Position numbers and translations under genes: made by a program. A DNA stretch of 64,000 nucleotides from Azonexaceae bacterium (lineage in GTDB: Bacteria; Pseudomonadota; Gammaproteobacteria; Burkholderiales; Rhodocyclaceae): positions 23,020-87,019 of the forward strand of contig SSSZ01000047.1 of assembly GCA_009469675.1 (NCBI GenBank), given 5' to 3'. The first letter of the stretch is position 1. Each line of letters opens with the position of its first letter. Of the stretch, positions 1-11,895 are shown piece by piece. The notes beneath the pieces were generated by a model that worked only from the letters and a program-made list of their open reading frames with translations, made no database searches and had not been told where the DNA came from.

Positions 1-54
1 CAGCCGGTCGAGCAGGAAGGTCGGCAGGGCGCCGCCGTGCAGGACAAGATCCAT
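1..54 (-). CDS. 5' fragment of an unidentified gene
   Basis: An open frame on the minus strand begins at an ATG at 54 and runs off the window edge. The visible 18 residues start MDLVLHGGALPTF. No stop interrupts the frame. It lies 13 bases downstream of the stop of the DUF1015 gene, in the same direction, so it may be the next gene of that operon. The HGG pattern is weakly reminiscent of the start of DUF763 proteins, but too little is visible to assign a family. There is no clear Shine-Dalgarno sequence before the ATG. Confidence 0.4.
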   Translation of the reverse strand, partial: MDLVLHGGALPTFLLDRL

Positions 55-67
55 GGTGCGGGTAAGA

Positions 68-1297
68 CTAGTCGAGAACGTGGGAAACTAGGCCGTCGGC
101 CAGCTTGGGTTCGAACCAGGTGGATTTGGGCGGCATGACCTGGCCCGAATCGGCCACCGCCATCAGGTCGCCCATGGGGGTGGCGTGGAGGGCGAAGGCG
201 ACGGCCATTTCGCCGCTGTCCACCCGGCGTTCGAGCTCCTTCAGGCCGCGGATGCCGCCGACGAAATCGATGCGCTTGTCGCGGCGCAGGTCGGCAATGC
301 CCAGCACGGGGCCGAGAAGGTGGTCGGAGAGAAGGCTGACGTCGAGGCGGGCGACGGGGTCGGCGGCGGGGATCAGGGTGGGGTCGATGGTCAGGCGATA
401 CCAGCGGCCGCCCAGATACATGCCGACCACGCCGGGCGCCTCGGGGTGGACCGGGCCGGGGGCCGGGGCGACGGCGAAGCGTTCGCCGACCCGGGCGAGA
501 AAGGCGTCCGGGGTGAGGCCGTTGAGGTCGCGGACGACCCGGTTGTAGTCCAGGATGCGCATTTCGTGGGCGGGGAAGATCACCGCCAGGAAATATTCGG
601 CGCTGCCGCCGCCGGTTCCTCCCCGCCGGGCGGCGGCGACCCGCGAGGCAGCGGCCGAGCGGTGGTGGCCGTCGGCGATGTAGAGCCTGGGCAGGGCGTC
701 GAAGGCGCCGCCGAGGGCGGCGACGGCGGCGGGGGCAGCGATGGCCCAGGTGGTGTGGCGCACGCCGTCGGGGGCGGTGACGTCGGCCAGGGGCGTACCC
801 CGGGTGGCCTCGGCAAGGAGCCGGTCGACGGCGGGGCAATCGGGATAAGCCAGGAGGACCGGGCCGGTCTGGGCGTTGAGGGCTTCGATCTGGCGGACCC
901 GGTCGTCTTCCTTGTCGGGCCGCGTGAATTCGTGCTTGCGGATGCGGTTGCTGTCGTAGTCCGCCACCGACGCTGCCGCTACGAGGCCGGTCTGGACATG
1001 CCCGCCCAGGGTCAGGCGGTAGGCGTAATAACGGGGGCTGGGGTCGCGCACCAGGACGCCGGCGTCCACCAGGCGCCGGAGGTTTTCGGCCGAGCGGGAA
1101 TAGACCGCTGGGGAATAGGGGTCGGTGTCGGCGGGAAGGTCGATTTCGGCCTTGGAGATGTGGAGGAAGCTCCAGGGACGACCGGCCGCCCGTTCCCGGG
1201 CCTCGGCGCTGGAAAGCACGTCGTAGGGCGGCGCTGCCACGGCGGCGGCGCGGTCGGGCAGCGGCCGCAGGCCGGCGAAGGGTTGAATCAGCGGCAT
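68..1297 (-). CDS. DUF1015 family protein
   Basis: 409 residues. The N-terminus (FAGLRPLPD, then APPYDVLSS) and the internal IADGHHRSAAA segment are the usual signatures of the DUF1015 family. The family is widespread in bacteria and archaea and has no established biochemical role; the histidine pair in the GHHR segment suggests a catalytic or phosphate-binding site, which is inference. There is no signal peptide or membrane segment, so it is probably cytosolic. It starts 19 bases after the stop of the DAHP synthase gene, in the same direction, so the two are probably co-transcribed. Confidence 0.88.
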   Translation of the reverse strand: MPLIQPFAGLRPLPDRAAAVAAPPYDVLSSAEARERAAGRPWSFLHISKAEIDLPADTDPYSPAVYSRSAENLRRLVDAGVLVRDPSPRYYAYRLTLGGHVQTGLVAAASVADYDSNRIRKHEFTRPDKEDDRVRQIEALNAQTGPVLLAYPDCPAVDRLLAEATRGTPLADVTAPDGVRHTTWAIAAPAAVAALGGAFDALPRLYIADGHHRSAAASRVAAARRGGTGGGSAEYFLAVIFPAHEMRILDYNRVVRDLNGLTPDAFLARVGERFAVAPAPGPVHPEAPGVVGMYLGGRWYRLTIDPTLIPAADPVARLDVSLLSDHLLGPVLGIADLRRDKRIDFVGGIRGLKELERRVDSGEMAVAFALHATPMGDLMAVADSGQVMPPKSTWFEPKLADGLVSHVLD

Positions 1298-1316
1298 GGC
1301 GTCAGCGGCCGGAGGA

Positions 1317-2393
1317 TCAGCGGCCGGTGCGCTCGGGCAGCACGTCGCGCAGCAGGATGGCGGCGTCGCGGATCATCTTTTCGGTGGTCGCCCAATCGAT
1401 GCAGCCGTCGGTGACCGAACAGCCGTACTTGAGCTGGGAGAGATCCTCGGGGATCGGTTGGTTGCCGGCCTCGATGTTCGATTCGATCATGACGCCGACC
1501 AGGGACTTGTTGCCCAGGCGGATTTGATTGACCACGTCGGCCATGACCAGGGGCTGCAGCTCGGGTTTCTTGCTGCTGTTGGCATGGGAGCAGTCGACGA
1601 CGATATTGGCGGGCAGCTTGGCTTTGGTCAGCGCCTGTTCGGCGATGGAAACCGACACCGTGTCGTAGTTGGGGCGGGCGTCGCCGCCGCGCAGGACGAC
1701 ATGGCCGTGGCGGTTGCCGCTGGTGCGGACGATGGTGACCCGGCCCTGGCCGTTGATGCCGAGGAAGGAATGGGGCTTGGAGGCCGAGAGGATGGCATTG
1801 ACCGCCACGCCGAGGTCGCCGCTGGTACCGTTCTTGAAACCGACGGGGGTGGACAGGCCCGACGACATCTCGCGGTGGGTCTGGGATTCGGTGGTGCGGG
1901 CGCCGATGGCGGTCCAGGAAATGAGGTCGCCGTAATACTGGGGCGAGATGGGGTCGAGGGCCTCGGTGCCGGTGGGCAGGCCGAGTTCGTTGACCTGGAG
2001 GAGGAAGTCCCGGGCTTTTTCCATGCCGATATCGACGCGGAAGGAGTCGTCCATGAAGGGGTCGTTGATGTAACCCTTCCAGCCCACCGTGGTACGGGGT
2101 TTCTCGAAATAGACGCGCATCACCAGGAGGATCGTGTCGCTCACTTCCCTGGCCAGGTCGTGCAGGCGGCGGGCGTAGTCGAGACCGGCCACGGGGTCGT
2201 GGATGGAGCAGGGGCCGACGACGGCGAAGAGACGGTGGTCCTTGCGGTCGAGAATCTTGCGCAGGGCGTCGCGGCCATGGGTGACGGTACGGGTGGCCTT
2301 GAGCGAGAGGGGGAGCCGGGCGTGCAGTTCCTCCGGCGTGGGCATGGCGTCGAAGGCGCTTACGTTGACGTTTTCAAGGTCGAGGGTAGTCAT
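1317..2393 (-). CDS. aroG: class I DAHP synthase (3-deoxy-7-phosphoheptulonate synthase)
   Basis: 358 residues. The enzyme condenses phosphoenolpyruvate and erythrose 4-phosphate in the first step of the shikimate pathway. The AroF/G/H-type (class I-alpha) core is complete: VVGPCSIHD, the MRVYFEKPRTTVGWKG loop, GARTTESQTHRE, GFKNGTSGD and VVDCSHANS, which carry the substrate- and metal-binding Arg, Lys, Cys and His residues. Length matches the E. coli isoenzymes (about 350). The start chosen is the ATG at 2393 (MTTLDLEN), preceded by an AGGA at a suitable distance; a longer in-frame extension has no support. Which aromatic amino acid inhibits it cannot be read with certainty, so the aroG symbol is by general similarity. 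Confidence 0.93.
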   Translation of the reverse strand: MTTLDLENVNVSAFDAMPTPEELHARLPLSLKATRTVTHGRDALRKILDRKDHRLFAVVGPCSIHDPVAGLDYARRLHDLAREVSDTILLVMRVYFEKPRTTVGWKGYINDPFMDDSFRVDIGMEKARDFLLQVNELGLPTGTEALDPISPQYYGDLISWTAIGARTTESQTHREMSSGLSTPVGFKNGTSGDLGVAVNAILSASKPHSFLGINGQGRVTIVRTSGNRHGHVVLRGGDARPNYDTVSVSIAEQALTKAKLPANIVVDCSHANSSKKPELQPLVMADVVNQIRLGNKSLVGVMIESNIEAGNQPIPEDLSQLKYGCSVTDGCIDWATTEKMIRDAAILLRDVLPERTGR

Positions 2394-2445
2394 GTCGTTT
2401 TCTGTCCTGACGGGGCTTGGCAGCCGAACAATCAAAAAGTGGAGT

Positions 2446-5076
<2,631 letters not shown>

Positions 5077-5156
5077 TCCAGGCCCAATTCCATACCTGTT
5101 GAGGATTATTCGCACATAATAGAGAAAATTTCGCAAACCTCTAATAACGCCGATCA

Positions 5157-6395
5157 ATGAAAACAAGAGGCTGGCTGGCTCGGGTTAGGCCGTTTTCCCT
5201 GGGGATCGCCGCGGCGCTTTGCCTTGTGGCGGGTCGGGCCGGGGCGGCGGACGAAGGCGAATTCCGGGTTGGCCTCCTGGTCGATCTCAACGGCAGTTAT
5301 TCCCACATCACCGGCCAGGGGTCGGTGGTCGCCGCCCGTCTGGCCATCGACGATTTCGGCGGCCAGATCCTGGGCAAGCCGATCCGGCTTCTGTACGCCG
5401 ACCACGAAAACAACCCCGCCACTGCCGCCCGCCTGGCCGGGGAGTGGATCGCCGGCGGCGCCCGGGTCATCGCCGACGTCGCCGGGTCGCCAACCGCCCT
5501 TGCCGTCCAAGAGGTCATCCGCCACCGGGACGTCGTCGCCTTCTACAACAGCGTCATGACACCGGCCCTGACCGGCCGGCAGTGCGCCGCCAACGGCATC
5601 CACTGGATGTACGACGGCTACGCCTACAACCAGGTGATCGGCGGCGAGATCACCCGCCTGGGGGCAAAACGATGGTACCTCCTGGTGGTGGACAACCAGT
5701 TCGGGCACGACATCGAACGCTCCCTGTCGGCCGTTATCCAGGCCAACGGCGGGACGGTCCTGGGCAGCGTGCGCCACGCCCGGGGCGAAGAGAACCTCTT
5801 CGCCAAATTGCGCCAGGCGGCGCAATCGGGGGCCGAGGTCATCGGCCTGGTCAACGCCGGCACCGACATGATCGCTTCCGTGCGCCAGGCCTTCGACCTG
5901 CTCGGCGTTTCCAAGGGGAAGACTGTCCTCGCCGCGGTGGCGACGGCAGTGAACGATGTGCACGCCATGCAGCCCCAGTTGGCCCAGGGCCTGCGGCTTA
6001 CCCACTCCTTCTACTGGAACCAGGATGCCGATGCCCGCGTCTGGTCACGCCGCTTCTACGACAAGGCGGGGGCGATGCCGAGCGACCTCCAGGCCGGGGT
6101 TTATTCGGCCCTGACCCACTATTTCAAGGCGGTGGCTGCCGCCGGCAGCGACCGCAGTGCGGCCGTGGTGGCCAAGATGCGGGAAATCCCCATCCGCGAT
6201 CCCATCGTCCGCAACGGCCGGCTGCGCCGCGACGGGCGCATGGTGCACGACATCTACCTGCTGCAGGTCAAGAAGCCCGGTGAGATTCGCGAACCCTGGG
6301 ATTACCTGAAAATCCTGCGCACCATTCCCGGCGACAGCGCCTTCCGCCCGCTGGAGGAGGGCAACTGTCCCCTGGTCGCCGGGGGCGGCAACTAG
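5157..6395 (+). CDS. periplasmic branched-chain amino acid/urea-type substrate-binding protein
   Basis: 412 residues. A signal peptide ends near residue 30 (LVAGRAGA, then ADEGEF). The rest has the Peripla_BP_6 fold seen in LivJ/UrtA-type binding proteins: GLLVDLNGSYS near the start, ADHENNPATAARLAGEW, and VYSALTHYFKAV near the end. No permease or ATPase gene adjoins it, so it is unlikely to belong to a local importer. Its divergent neighbour is a membrane hybrid kinase with an uncharacterised periplasmic domain, so a sensory accessory role is plausible. A CATAAT box at about 5115 in the 80-base shared intergenic region could be the -10 element. No strong Shine-Dalgarno is seen. Confidence 0.88.
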   Translation: MKTRGWLARVRPFSLGIAAALCLVAGRAGAADEGEFRVGLLVDLNGSYSHITGQGSVVAARLAIDDFGGQILGKPIRLLYADHENNPATAARLAGEWIAGGARVIADVAGSPTALAVQEVIRHRDVVAFYNSVMTPALTGRQCAANGIHWMYDGYAYNQVIGGEITRLGAKRWYLLVVDNQFGHDIERSLSAVIQANGGTVLGSVRHARGEENLFAKLRQAAQSGAEVIGLVNAGTDMIASVRQAFDLLGVSKGKTVLAAVATAVNDVHAMQPQLAQGLRLTHSFYWNQDADARVWSRRFYDKAGAMPSDLQAGVYSALTHYFKAVAAAGSDRSAAVVAKMREIPIRDPIVRNGRLRRDGRMVHDIYLLQVKKPGEIREPWDYLKILRTIPGDSAFRPLEEGNCPLVAGGGN

Positions 6396-6550
6396 GGGAT
6401 AGCCTGGCCATCACGGCAGCAAGAACGCGCGGTTTTCCGTTCCTGGCCTTGCTCACCGCCGCGCGGCCTTGGCCGTCCCTTCGGTTCGCGCCGACCCAGG
6501 AACACCCGTCCGGCACGTTCATCGCCTACCGCCAATCACCCAGCAGCGTA

Positions 6551-7582
6551 CTAGCGGCAGAGCAGGGCGCCTTCCTTCTCCAGGAAGCGTTCGGCCGAGC
6601 GTTTGCCGATGGCGAACAGGCCCTCCAGGTTGGAGCGTGACCAGTCCAGTGAGGTCTCCCAGCGGTCGGCCGGGATGTCGAAGGGCATCTTGAGCAGGGT
6701 TTTCTTGTGTTTCTTGTTGTGCACGGCTTCGAAAAGCTTGGTGTCGTCCTGGGCGATGGCGACCTGCGGCACGATGATGGAAAGCATCCAGGCGTCGTAG
6801 AGGTCGCGGGGCGTGCGCATCAGTTCGTCGGCCCCGAGGATGTCGAAGACGACGATGTGGGTGACTTCGGGTTCGTGGTCCACCAGGGCCTTGTAGTTCA
6901 GGCAGTCGTGGGCGGCACCTTCGTAGTACCAGCACTGACGGCCGCTTTCGGGGTTGACCATGGCGTGGGGCGGGTAGAGGAAGGGAAAAGCCAGCGCCGC
7001 CCGCACGCTGTCAGCGGTGACGTGTCCTTGGCGGCTGGCGAAGGTCTGCATGCGCCGTTCGTCGATGTTGTAGGCGTTAAGGTAGAAATTCGGGCAACCG
7101 GGACGGTCGAGTTTGGCGAAATCGACGGTGTCCTCGAGGAAGGGAACTGCCGAACAGAGGCCGAGGCTCTGGGGGGTCAGGTCGGTGGGGCAGAAACTGG
7201 CGTAGCAGAGCTGCATCCAGTCGGCGAACAGCTTTTCGATTTGGGAATCGCCGTGCTGGTTGGCCAGGAACTGGGCCACCGGGTTCATTTGGAGCATTTT
7301 CCGGTAGAGATCGGCGACTGCGCCGGGCTTCTGGAACACCTTGTAATTGACCGGGTAGTGCTGGTAGATCTCGTCGGCGACCCCCATGCCCATGGTGGCC
7401 GCCAGCGCTTCGGCCGGGCTGCCCTTGGCCGGGGCCAGATAAAGCAGGCCGATGAGGGCGCCGGCGCCGGCGGTGGATACGACGTCGAAGCGTACGCCGG
7501 CTTCTTCGAAGGCCACCAGTGCGCCGGCCATGAGGGTTGCGTTGGGGGCGCCGCCCCCGAGGATGAGTGCCGTCTTGGCCAT
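6551..7582 (-). CDS. patatin-like protein lacking the catalytic dyad
   Basis: 343 residues from the ATG at 7582 (MAKTALILGGGAPN), with AGGGA upstream. The N-terminal 60 residues follow the patatin phospholipase fold: glycine-rich oxyanion loop, helix, then a strand and nucleophile elbow. The key residues differ. The usual GGGxRG loop reads GGGAPN, the GxSxG elbow reads TAGAG with glycine at position 39 where the nucleophilic serine should be, and the DG[GA] of the second catalytic residue reads EGA (in YYEGAAHDC). It is therefore probably not a serine lipase and may act as a scaffold or lipid-binding protein. There is no signal peptide. It sits 37 bases after mfd in the same direction. Confidence 0.8.
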   Translation of the reverse strand: MAKTALILGGGAPNATLMAGALVAFEEAGVRFDVVSTAGAGALIGLLYLAPAKGSPAEALAATMGMGVADEIYQHYPVNYKVFQKPGAVADLYRKMLQMNPVAQFLANQHGDSQIEKLFADWMQLCYASFCPTDLTPQSLGLCSAVPFLEDTVDFAKLDRPGCPNFYLNAYNIDERRMQTFASRQGHVTADSVRAALAFPFLYPPHAMVNPESGRQCWYYEGAAHDCLNYKALVDHEPEVTHIVVFDILGADELMRTPRDLYDAWMLSIIVPQVAIAQDDTKLFEAVHNKKHKKTLLKMPFDIPADRWETSLDWSRSNLEGLFAIGKRSAERFLEKEGALLCR

Positions 7583-7619
7583 TTCGGATTTTCCCTGGAT
7601 GCGGCCGGCGCAGCCCGGG

Positions 7620-10600
7620 TCAGCCGGCAAGTTGTTTGAACATCTCCTTGGCCGCCGCCAGTCGGTCAGCCAGGGTCGGGCAATGCCGGGAGAATACCAC
7701 TTTGTCCTGGCCGGCGAGTTTGTAGTGCCGATTTTTCTGGATCAGGTTGATGATGGTGATCGGCTCGATGGGCGGTTTGGGGCCGAACTGCACGACGATC
7801 TGGTCGGCCGAGGCGTCGAGCTTCTGGACCCCCAGGGGATGGGCCAGAAGGCGCAGGCGATGGGTGGCGACCAGGCTCTGCCCCTGGGGCGGCAATTCGC
7901 CGAAGCGATCGATCAGTTCTTCCTGCAGGGCGTCGATTTCGGCGGCGGATTCGCAGTTGGCTAGGCGCTTGTAGAGGGTGAGACGCTCGTGTACGTCGGG
8001 GCAATAGGCATCGGGCAGGAGGGCCGGCACCCGCAGATTGATCTCGGTGGCGATGCCCAGGGGCTGCATGAGGTCGGCGTTGTCCAGGTGCTGGCCTTGC
8101 TTCAGGGCGGCCACGGCCCGGTTGAGCATGGCGGTGTAGAGATTGAAGCCGACTTCCTGCATCTCCCCCGACTGGTTGTCGCCCAGAACCTCGCCGGCGC
8201 CGCGGATTTCCAGGTCGTGCATGGCGAGGTAGAAGCCCGAACCGAGTTCTTCCATCATCTGGATGGCTTCCAGGCGCTGGCGGGCCTGTTTGGTCATGGC
8301 CTTTTCGTCCTGGATCAGGAGGTAGGCGTAGGCCTGGTGGTGGGAGCGGCCGACCCGGCCCCGCAGCTGGTGGAGCTGGGCGAGGCCGAATTTCTCCGAG
8401 CGATTGATGAGGATGGTGTTGGCGTGGGGGTTGTCGATCCCGGTTTCGATAATGGTGGTGCACAAGAGCAGGTTGGCCCGCTGCTGGGTGAAATCGCGCA
8501 TCACCCGTTCCAGTTCCCGCTCGTTCATCTGGCCGTGGCCGATGACGATGCGCGCCTCGGGGACGAGTTTTTCCAGCTTGTCCCGCAGGTTGGCGATGGT
8601 GTCGACCTCGTTGTGCAGGAAATACACCTGGCCGCCCCGCTTCAATTCCCGCAGCACGGCTTCGCGGATGATGCCGTCGGAGAATTTGCTGACGAAGGTC
8701 TTGATGGCCAACCGCTTCTGGGGCGCCGTGGCGATCACCGAAAAGTCCCGCAGGCCTTCCATCGACATGGCCAGGGTGCGGGGAATGGGGGTGGCGGTCA
8801 GGGTCAGCACATCGACCTCGGCGCGCAGCGCCTTCAAGACCTCTTTCTGGCGCACTCCGAAGCGGTGTTCCTCGTCGATGACGACGAGGCCCAGGCGGGC
8901 GAATTTGACCTCCCGGCCGATCAGCTTGTGGGTGCCGATAATGATGTCGATCTTGCCGGCGGCCAGATCCTGCACCGCCTGGGCGGATTCCTTGGCCGTC
9001 TTGAAGCGGGACAGCTCGGCGATTTTCACCGGCCAGTCGGCGAAGCGGTCGCAGAAGGTCTGGTAATGCTGTTCGCAGAGCAGGGTGGTGGGGCAGAGCA
9101 CGGCCACCTGCTTGCCCCCGGCCACGGCACAAAAGGCGGCGCGCAGCGCCACCTCGGTCTTGCCGAAGCCGACATCGCCGCAGACCAGGCGGTCCATGGG
9201 CTTGCCCGAGCGCATGTCGTCGATCACCGCGGCGATGGCCTGGGCCTGGTCGGGAGTCTCCTCGAAGCCGAAATCGTCGGCGAAGGCGGCGTAATCGCTT
9301 TCCTTGAAGGCGAAGGCGTGGCCCTGGCGGGCGGCGCGGGCGGCATAGAGGGCGAGGAGCTCGGCGGCGGTGTCGCGGGCCTGCTCGGCGGCCTTTTTCT
9401 TGGCCTTTTCCCACTGGCCAGAACCCAGGGTGTGAAGCGGCGCCGTCTCCGGGTCGGCGCCCGAGTAGCGGGAAATGACGTGGAGCTGGGAAACCGGGAC
9501 GAAGAGCTTGGCCTCGTTGGCGTAGTGGAGTTCTAGGAATTCCAGTTCGCCGTCGCCCAGATCCATGCGGACCAGGCCCCGGTAGCGGCCGATGCCGTGG
9601 TTTTCGTGCACCACCGGGTCGCCGACCTTGAGTTCGGTGAGATCCTTCAGCCAGTTGTCGAAGCCTGCCTTCTTCTGGGCGGTGCGCCGGTTGCGGCGGG
9701 GGGCGCCGGCGAAAAGCTCGCTTTCGGTGACGAAGGCGAGGCCGGGAACGGAAAAACCGCCCTGCAGGGGGCCGATGCCCAAGGCGAGCCGGCCTTCGCC
9801 CCCCAGCAGGCCGGTCAGGTCGGCGGCGGTCGGGGCGGCCAGGCCGTGGTCGGCGAGGAGGGCGGCCAGGGTTTCGCGCCGCCCCGCCGTTTCGGCGAGG
9901 AGCAGGACGCGGCCGGAAAACTCGGCGACGAAATGGGCGAAGGCGGCCAGCGGCTCGTCGCTGCGACGGTCGACGGCGATACCCGGCAGCGCCCCGGCCA
10001 GATCGCCGCCGGCCGGAGTGAGCTGAATGCGGCCGTGGGGGCGGGCGGCGACGAAAAACGCTTCGTCGGTGAGGAACAGCGCTTCCGGGGGCAGCAGGGG
10101 GCGGGCCCGGTCGCCCTGGAGCAGATCGTAGCGCGAGCGGGTGTCGCGCCAGAAGGCGGCGATGGCTGCCGCCGTGTCGCCCAAGGTGACGACCAGCGCG
10201 TCCCCGGGCAGATAGTCGAAGAGGCTGGCGGTTTCGGCGAAAAAGAGCGGCAGGTAATACTCGATGCCGGCGCTGGCGATGCCGCTGGAAATATCCTTGT
10301 AGATTCCCGATTTGGCGGGGTCACCCTCGAAGGTTTCGCGGAAACGCTGGCGGAAATGGGTGCGCCCGGCGTCGTCGAGGGGAAATTCCCGGGCCGGCAG
10401 GAGGCGGATCTCGGGTACGGGATACAGGGTGCGCTGGCTGTCGGCGTCGAAGGTCTTGATGCTTTCGATCTCGTCGTCGAAGAGATCGAAGCGGTAGGGC
10501 AGGGCCGACCCCATCGGGAAGAGGTCGATCAGCCCGCCGCGGATCGAGTATTCGCCCGGCGAGACCACCTGGGTGACGTGGCTGTAGCCGGCCAGGGTGA

Positions 10601-11042
10601 CCTGGCGGCGGAAATTTTCCGCGTCGAGCCGGTCGCCCCGCCGGAAGGCGAAGGTGTAGGCGGCCAGGAACGCCGGCGGGGTGAGGCGATAGACCGCCGT
10701 GGCGGCGGGCACCAGGAGTACGTCCACCTCGCCCTGCAGGCTTGCCCAGAGGGTGGCCAGGCGTTCCGAAACCAGGTCGTGGTGGGGCGAAAAATGGTCG
10801 TAGGGCAGGGTTTCCCAGTCGGGCAGCAGGCGCACGCGCAGGTGCGGCGCAAACCAGGGAATTTCGTCGAGCAGGCGCTGGGCGTCGGCCGGGTTGGCGG
10901 TGACCACGGCCAGCCGCCGGCCGGCCGCCGCCAACTGGCTGATCGCCAGGGCGTCGGCAGAGCCGGGCAGGCCGGCGATATCGACCCGGGCGCCGGGTTT
11001 GGGCAACGCGGGGAGGGGCAGGGGAGGAACTGAATTCGGCAT
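7620..11042 (-). CDS. mfd: transcription-repair coupling factor Mfd
   Basis: 1140 residues, close to the E. coli length of 1148. Mfd displaces RNA polymerase stalled at lesions and recruits UvrA. The N-terminal UvrB-like region is followed by the CarD-like RNA-polymerase interaction domain (KVGDPVVHENHGIGRYRG), the RecG-like SF2 translocase with GDVGFGKTEVA (Walker A) and VVIDEEHRFG (motif II), GRVGRSHHQAYAYLL (motif VI) and the TRCF C-terminal domain. The ATG at 11042 is chosen because the family alignment begins there; the open frame extends about 290 bases further upstream but that part does not resemble Mfd. A TATAAT box lies 9 bases before this ATG. Confidence 0.97.
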   Translation of the reverse strand: MPNSVPPLPLPALPKPGARVDIAGLPGSADALAISQLAAAGRRLAVVTANPADAQRLLDEIPWFAPHLRVRLLPDWETLPYDHFSPHHDLVSERLATLWASLQGEVDVLLVPAATAVYRLTPPAFLAAYTFAFRRGDRLDAENFRRQVTLAGYSHVTQVVSPGEYSIRGGLIDLFPMGSALPYRFDLFDDEIESIKTFDADSQRTLYPVPEIRLLPAREFPLDDAGRTHFRQRFRETFEGDPAKSGIYKDISSGIASAGIEYYLPLFFAETASLFDYLPGDALVVTLGDTAAAIAAFWRDTRSRYDLLQGDRARPLLPPEALFLTDEAFFVAARPHGRIQLTPAGGDLAGALPGIAVDRRSDEPLAAFAHFVAEFSGRVLLLAETAGRRETLAALLADHGLAAPTAADLTGLLGGEGRLALGIGPLQGGFSVPGLAFVTESELFAGAPRRNRRTAQKKAGFDNWLKDLTELKVGDPVVHENHGIGRYRGLVRMDLGDGELEFLELHYANEAKLFVPVSQLHVISRYSGADPETAPLHTLGSGQWEKAKKKAAEQARDTAAELLALYAARAARQGHAFAFKESDYAAFADDFGFEETPDQAQAIAAVIDDMRSGKPMDRLVCGDVGFGKTEVALRAAFCAVAGGKQVAVLCPTTLLCEQHYQTFCDRFADWPVKIAELSRFKTAKESAQAVQDLAAGKIDIIIGTHKLIGREVKFARLGLVVIDEEHRFGVRQKEVLKALRAEVDVLTLTATPIPRTLAMSMEGLRDFSVIATAPQKRLAIKTFVSKFSDGIIREAVLRELKRGGQVYFLHNEVDTIANLRDKLEKLVPEARIVIGHGQMNERELERVMRDFTQQRANLLLCTTIIETGIDNPHANTILINRSEKFGLAQLHQLRGRVGRSHHQAYAYLLIQDEKAMTKQARQRLEAIQMMEELGSGFYLAMHDLEIRGAGEVLGDNQSGEMQEVGFNLYTAMLNRAVAALKQGQHLDNADLMQPLGIATEINLRVPALLPDAYCPDVHERLTLYKRLANCESAAEIDALQEELIDRFGELPPQGQSLVATHRLRLLAHPLGVQKLDASADQIVVQFGPKPPIEPITIINLIQKNRHYKLAGQDKVVFSRHCPTLADRLAAAKEMFKQLAG

Positions 11043-11051
11043 GGGGCGCCG

Positions 11052-11057
11052 ATTATA
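11052..11057 (-). promoter_or_regulatory. -10 box of mfd, leaderless type
   Basis: A perfect TATAAT on the minus strand ends 9 bases before the mfd ATG. Transcription starting 6-8 bases downstream would begin at or next to the start codon, giving a leaderless or nearly leaderless mRNA. No Shine-Dalgarno sequence fits in between. The -35 region is poor at the ideal spacing. See the similar sites before ispD, tsaB and the haemoglobin gene. Confidence 0.5.
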
Positions 11058-11154
11058 GCGCTCCTGCCGACTAGGCCTTTGGTCAGTCTCGACAAGGCGC
11101 CCCGTTGGCCTTATCGTATGCCGCCTGGAAATATGCCATTCAACCGATTCCGCG

Positions 11155-11895
11155 ATGCCCTGGTTCTCCCCCGGCTTACTCTGCTTTTTGCCCCTGGCCT
11201 GCCTCGTCCTCGGCGGCGCCACGGCCCAGGCGGCACCCCTGCGCATTTGCGCTGCCGATTGGCCGCCCTTTACCACCGAGACCGCCGGCCGCCGGGTCGG
11301 CGGACTCCTTGCCACGCGGGTTACCCGGGCCATGGCCGATCTCGGCTATGAGGCGACGATCCACGTCGTCGCCTGGGAGCGCTGCCTCAAGGATCTGGCC
11401 GAAGGCTTCTACGCCGCCGCCTATCCCGCCGCCCATGGGCGCGACCGCGAGGTGTTCGGCGTCTATCCGCCCCTGCCCCTCGATACCCTGCGTTATGTCG
11501 CGGTCGTCCGCAAGGGTGAGGGCGGAGCGTGGCGGGGCGGCTCCGATCTGACCCCCTTGCCCAAGCCCATCGGCGTCCCCAAGGGATGGGCCGTCCTCGA
11601 CGAGCTGGCCGGGCTTCCCGGCGCCGTTCTCGAGGCGAGTTCCCAGACCATGGAGCAGGACGTACGCAAGGTTCTGGCCGGCCGCCTTGGCACGGCGGTG
11701 GTCGAAGCCAGGACGGCGGCCGAACTCCTGGCCCGCCTCGACTCCGGCGGCAGATTGGCCGTACTCGAACCGCCCCTGGTCAGCGAGCGCAAGGTTTATC
11801 TCCTCCTGGGGCGCAAGGCCTTCGGCAACTGGAGCGCCCAGCAACTCGCCGACAAACTGGCGGCCCGGTTGCAGGCCGACACCCTCCGGCCATGA
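11155..11895 (+). CDS. periplasmic amino-acid-type solute-binding protein, kinase-coupled
   Basis: 246 residues. A signal peptide ends near residue 27 (GGATAQA, then APLRICAADWPPFT). The mature part has the SBP_bac_3/transporter-substrate fold found in amino acid binding proteins; the phrase ADWPPFT near the N-terminus is typical. Its TGA overlaps the ATG of the following hybrid kinase (ATGA at 11892-11895), so the two are translationally coupled. No transporter subunits are nearby. The likely role is ligand capture for the kinase, by analogy with kinases that use binding-protein modules; this is inference. It is divergent from mfd, with 112 bases between starts. Confidence 0.85.
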   Translation: MPWFSPGLLCFLPLACLVLGGATAQAAPLRICAADWPPFTTETAGRRVGGLLATRVTRAMADLGYEATIHVVAWERCLKDLAEGFYAAAYPAAHGRDREVFGVYPPLPLDTLRYVAVVRKGEGGAWRGGSDLTPLPKPIGVPKGWAVLDELAGLPGAVLEASSQTMEQDVRKVLAGRLGTAVVEARTAAELLARLDSGGRLAVLEPPLVSERKVYLLLGRKAFGNWSAQQLADKLAARLQADTLRP

